From the NCBI RefSeq assembly GCF_019097595.1, contig NC_080715.1, forward strand, positions 4,516,573 to 4,580,572: a stretch of 64,000 bases of DNA. The letters are read 5' to 3'. The position numbers and the translations under genes were made by a program. Below are positions 63,236 through 64,000 of this stretch, piece after piece. Source of the stretch: Hemibagrus wyckioides. Its lineage: Eukaryota > Chordata > Actinopteri > Siluriformes > Bagridae. Position 1 is the first letter of the stretch. Each line of letters starts with the position of its first letter. A model generated the notes under the pieces. It was not told the DNA's origin, did no database searches, and saw only the letters and a list, made by a program, of their open reading frames with translations.

Positions 63236-63658
63236 CACTTATATTGGCAAAAGTTTTGGAACATCTGCTTTTACATGCACATGAATGTAATATGGAGTTG
63301 TCCCACCCTTTGCAGCTATAACAGCTTCAACTCTTCTGGGAAGGCTTTCCACAAGGTTTAGGAGAGTGTTTATGGGAATTTTTGATCATTCTTATAGAAG
63401 CACATTTGTGAGGTCAGGCACTGATGTTGGACGAGAAGGTCTGGCTCACAGTCTCCGCTCTAATTCATCCCAAAAGTGTTCTATGGGGTTGAGGTCAGGA
63501 CTCTGTGCAGGCCAGTCAAGTTCCTCCACACCAAACTCACTCATCCATGTCTTTATGGACCTTGCTTTGTGCACTGGTGGGGCCGAGCCCAACCCCTGAA
63601 AAACAACACCTGAATTCAATGGTTTGGAGGGGTGTCCCAAAACATTTGGCAATATAGC
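63236..63658 (-). mobile_element. Tc1-like element, family A, further deleted copy A10
   Basis: Starts CACTTATATTGGCAAAAG and ends GGCAATATAGCG. The transposase remainder is shortened by about 110 bp between TTTGTGCACTGG and GGGCCGAGCCC. Confidence 0.82.
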
Positions 63659-64000
63659 GCATGTAGATGTGTATTGTTAGGAGTTTGTTGTCCTCAAAGT
63701 CCACATGAGCTTGGCATCTACTCTTCGAATGCCTGAAATATTTATGAAGCAGAATCCAACTGGAGCTTGATGCCTCAGTGGCTATAGTATACAGTGCATA
63801 CCCATGTAATAAGTAATAATTCTTAGTCTCAGTTCTAACACACAGAGGTAGGACTTGTCCTAAATGAGACTGCTGGACTTGTTAATTGGGCTCCATCACA
63901 TCAAGTGCTGGCACAGCAGGCTAAAGGCCCACTTTTGGTCATCTTCTGTGTACGTGCGTTTTTATTTTAAGCATGTATGTGCTTTATCAGGACATGTCAA

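Overview
The window is nuclear DNA of a vertebrate, most likely a ray-finned fish. The genes have many exons with GT-AG introns. Their order, ANKAR-OSGEPL1-ORMDL1-PMS1, is the block known from human chromosome 2q32. The introns and spacers are AT-rich and full of teleost-type repeats: two Tc1/mariner families in many copies, tRNA-derived SINEs, LINE 3' ends and long tetranucleotide arrays. A siluriform or other ostariophysan is possible, but the sequence alone does not prove it. All exon models were built by eye from reading frame, splice-site dinucleotides, phase and remembered family homology. All phases close.

Layout. 531-11793 (+): the 3' part of ANKAR, 17 exons and 915 codons of ankyrin and armadillo repeats; the N-terminus lies outside the window. 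11905-16013 (-): complete OSGEPL1, 7 exons, 409 aa, tail-to-tail with ANKAR. 16965-17981 (+): complete single-exon ADAT3, head-to-head with OSGEPL1 across about 950 bp. 20403-23653 (-): complete coding part of ORMDL1, 3 exons, 153 aa, with a probable 5' non-coding exon ending near 28745. 32118-57920 (+): complete PMS1, 12 coding exons, 898 aa, with very repeat-rich introns, including one of about 7.8 kb. 57921-64000: no gene recognised, only repeats.

Function. OSGEPL1 (mitochondrial t6A37) and ADAT3 (partner in A34-to-I34 editing) both act on the tRNA anticodon loop and probably share a divergent promoter. ORMDL1 restrains serine palmitoyltransferase in the ER. PMS1 is a MutL homologue of mismatch repair. 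ORMDL1 and PMS1 appear to share a CpG/CCAAT/CRE-rich bidirectional promoter near 28.8-29.25 kb. ANKAR is poorly characterised.

I found no clearly new biological system. The observations most worth checking are a diverged, in-frame copy of PMS1 exon 6 lying just upstream of exon 7; a 13-unit, 31-bp CpG-dense minisatellite upstream of the ORMDL1 coding exons; a duplicated repeat-filled block flanking PMS1 exons 9-10; and palindromic mosaic Tc1 elements.
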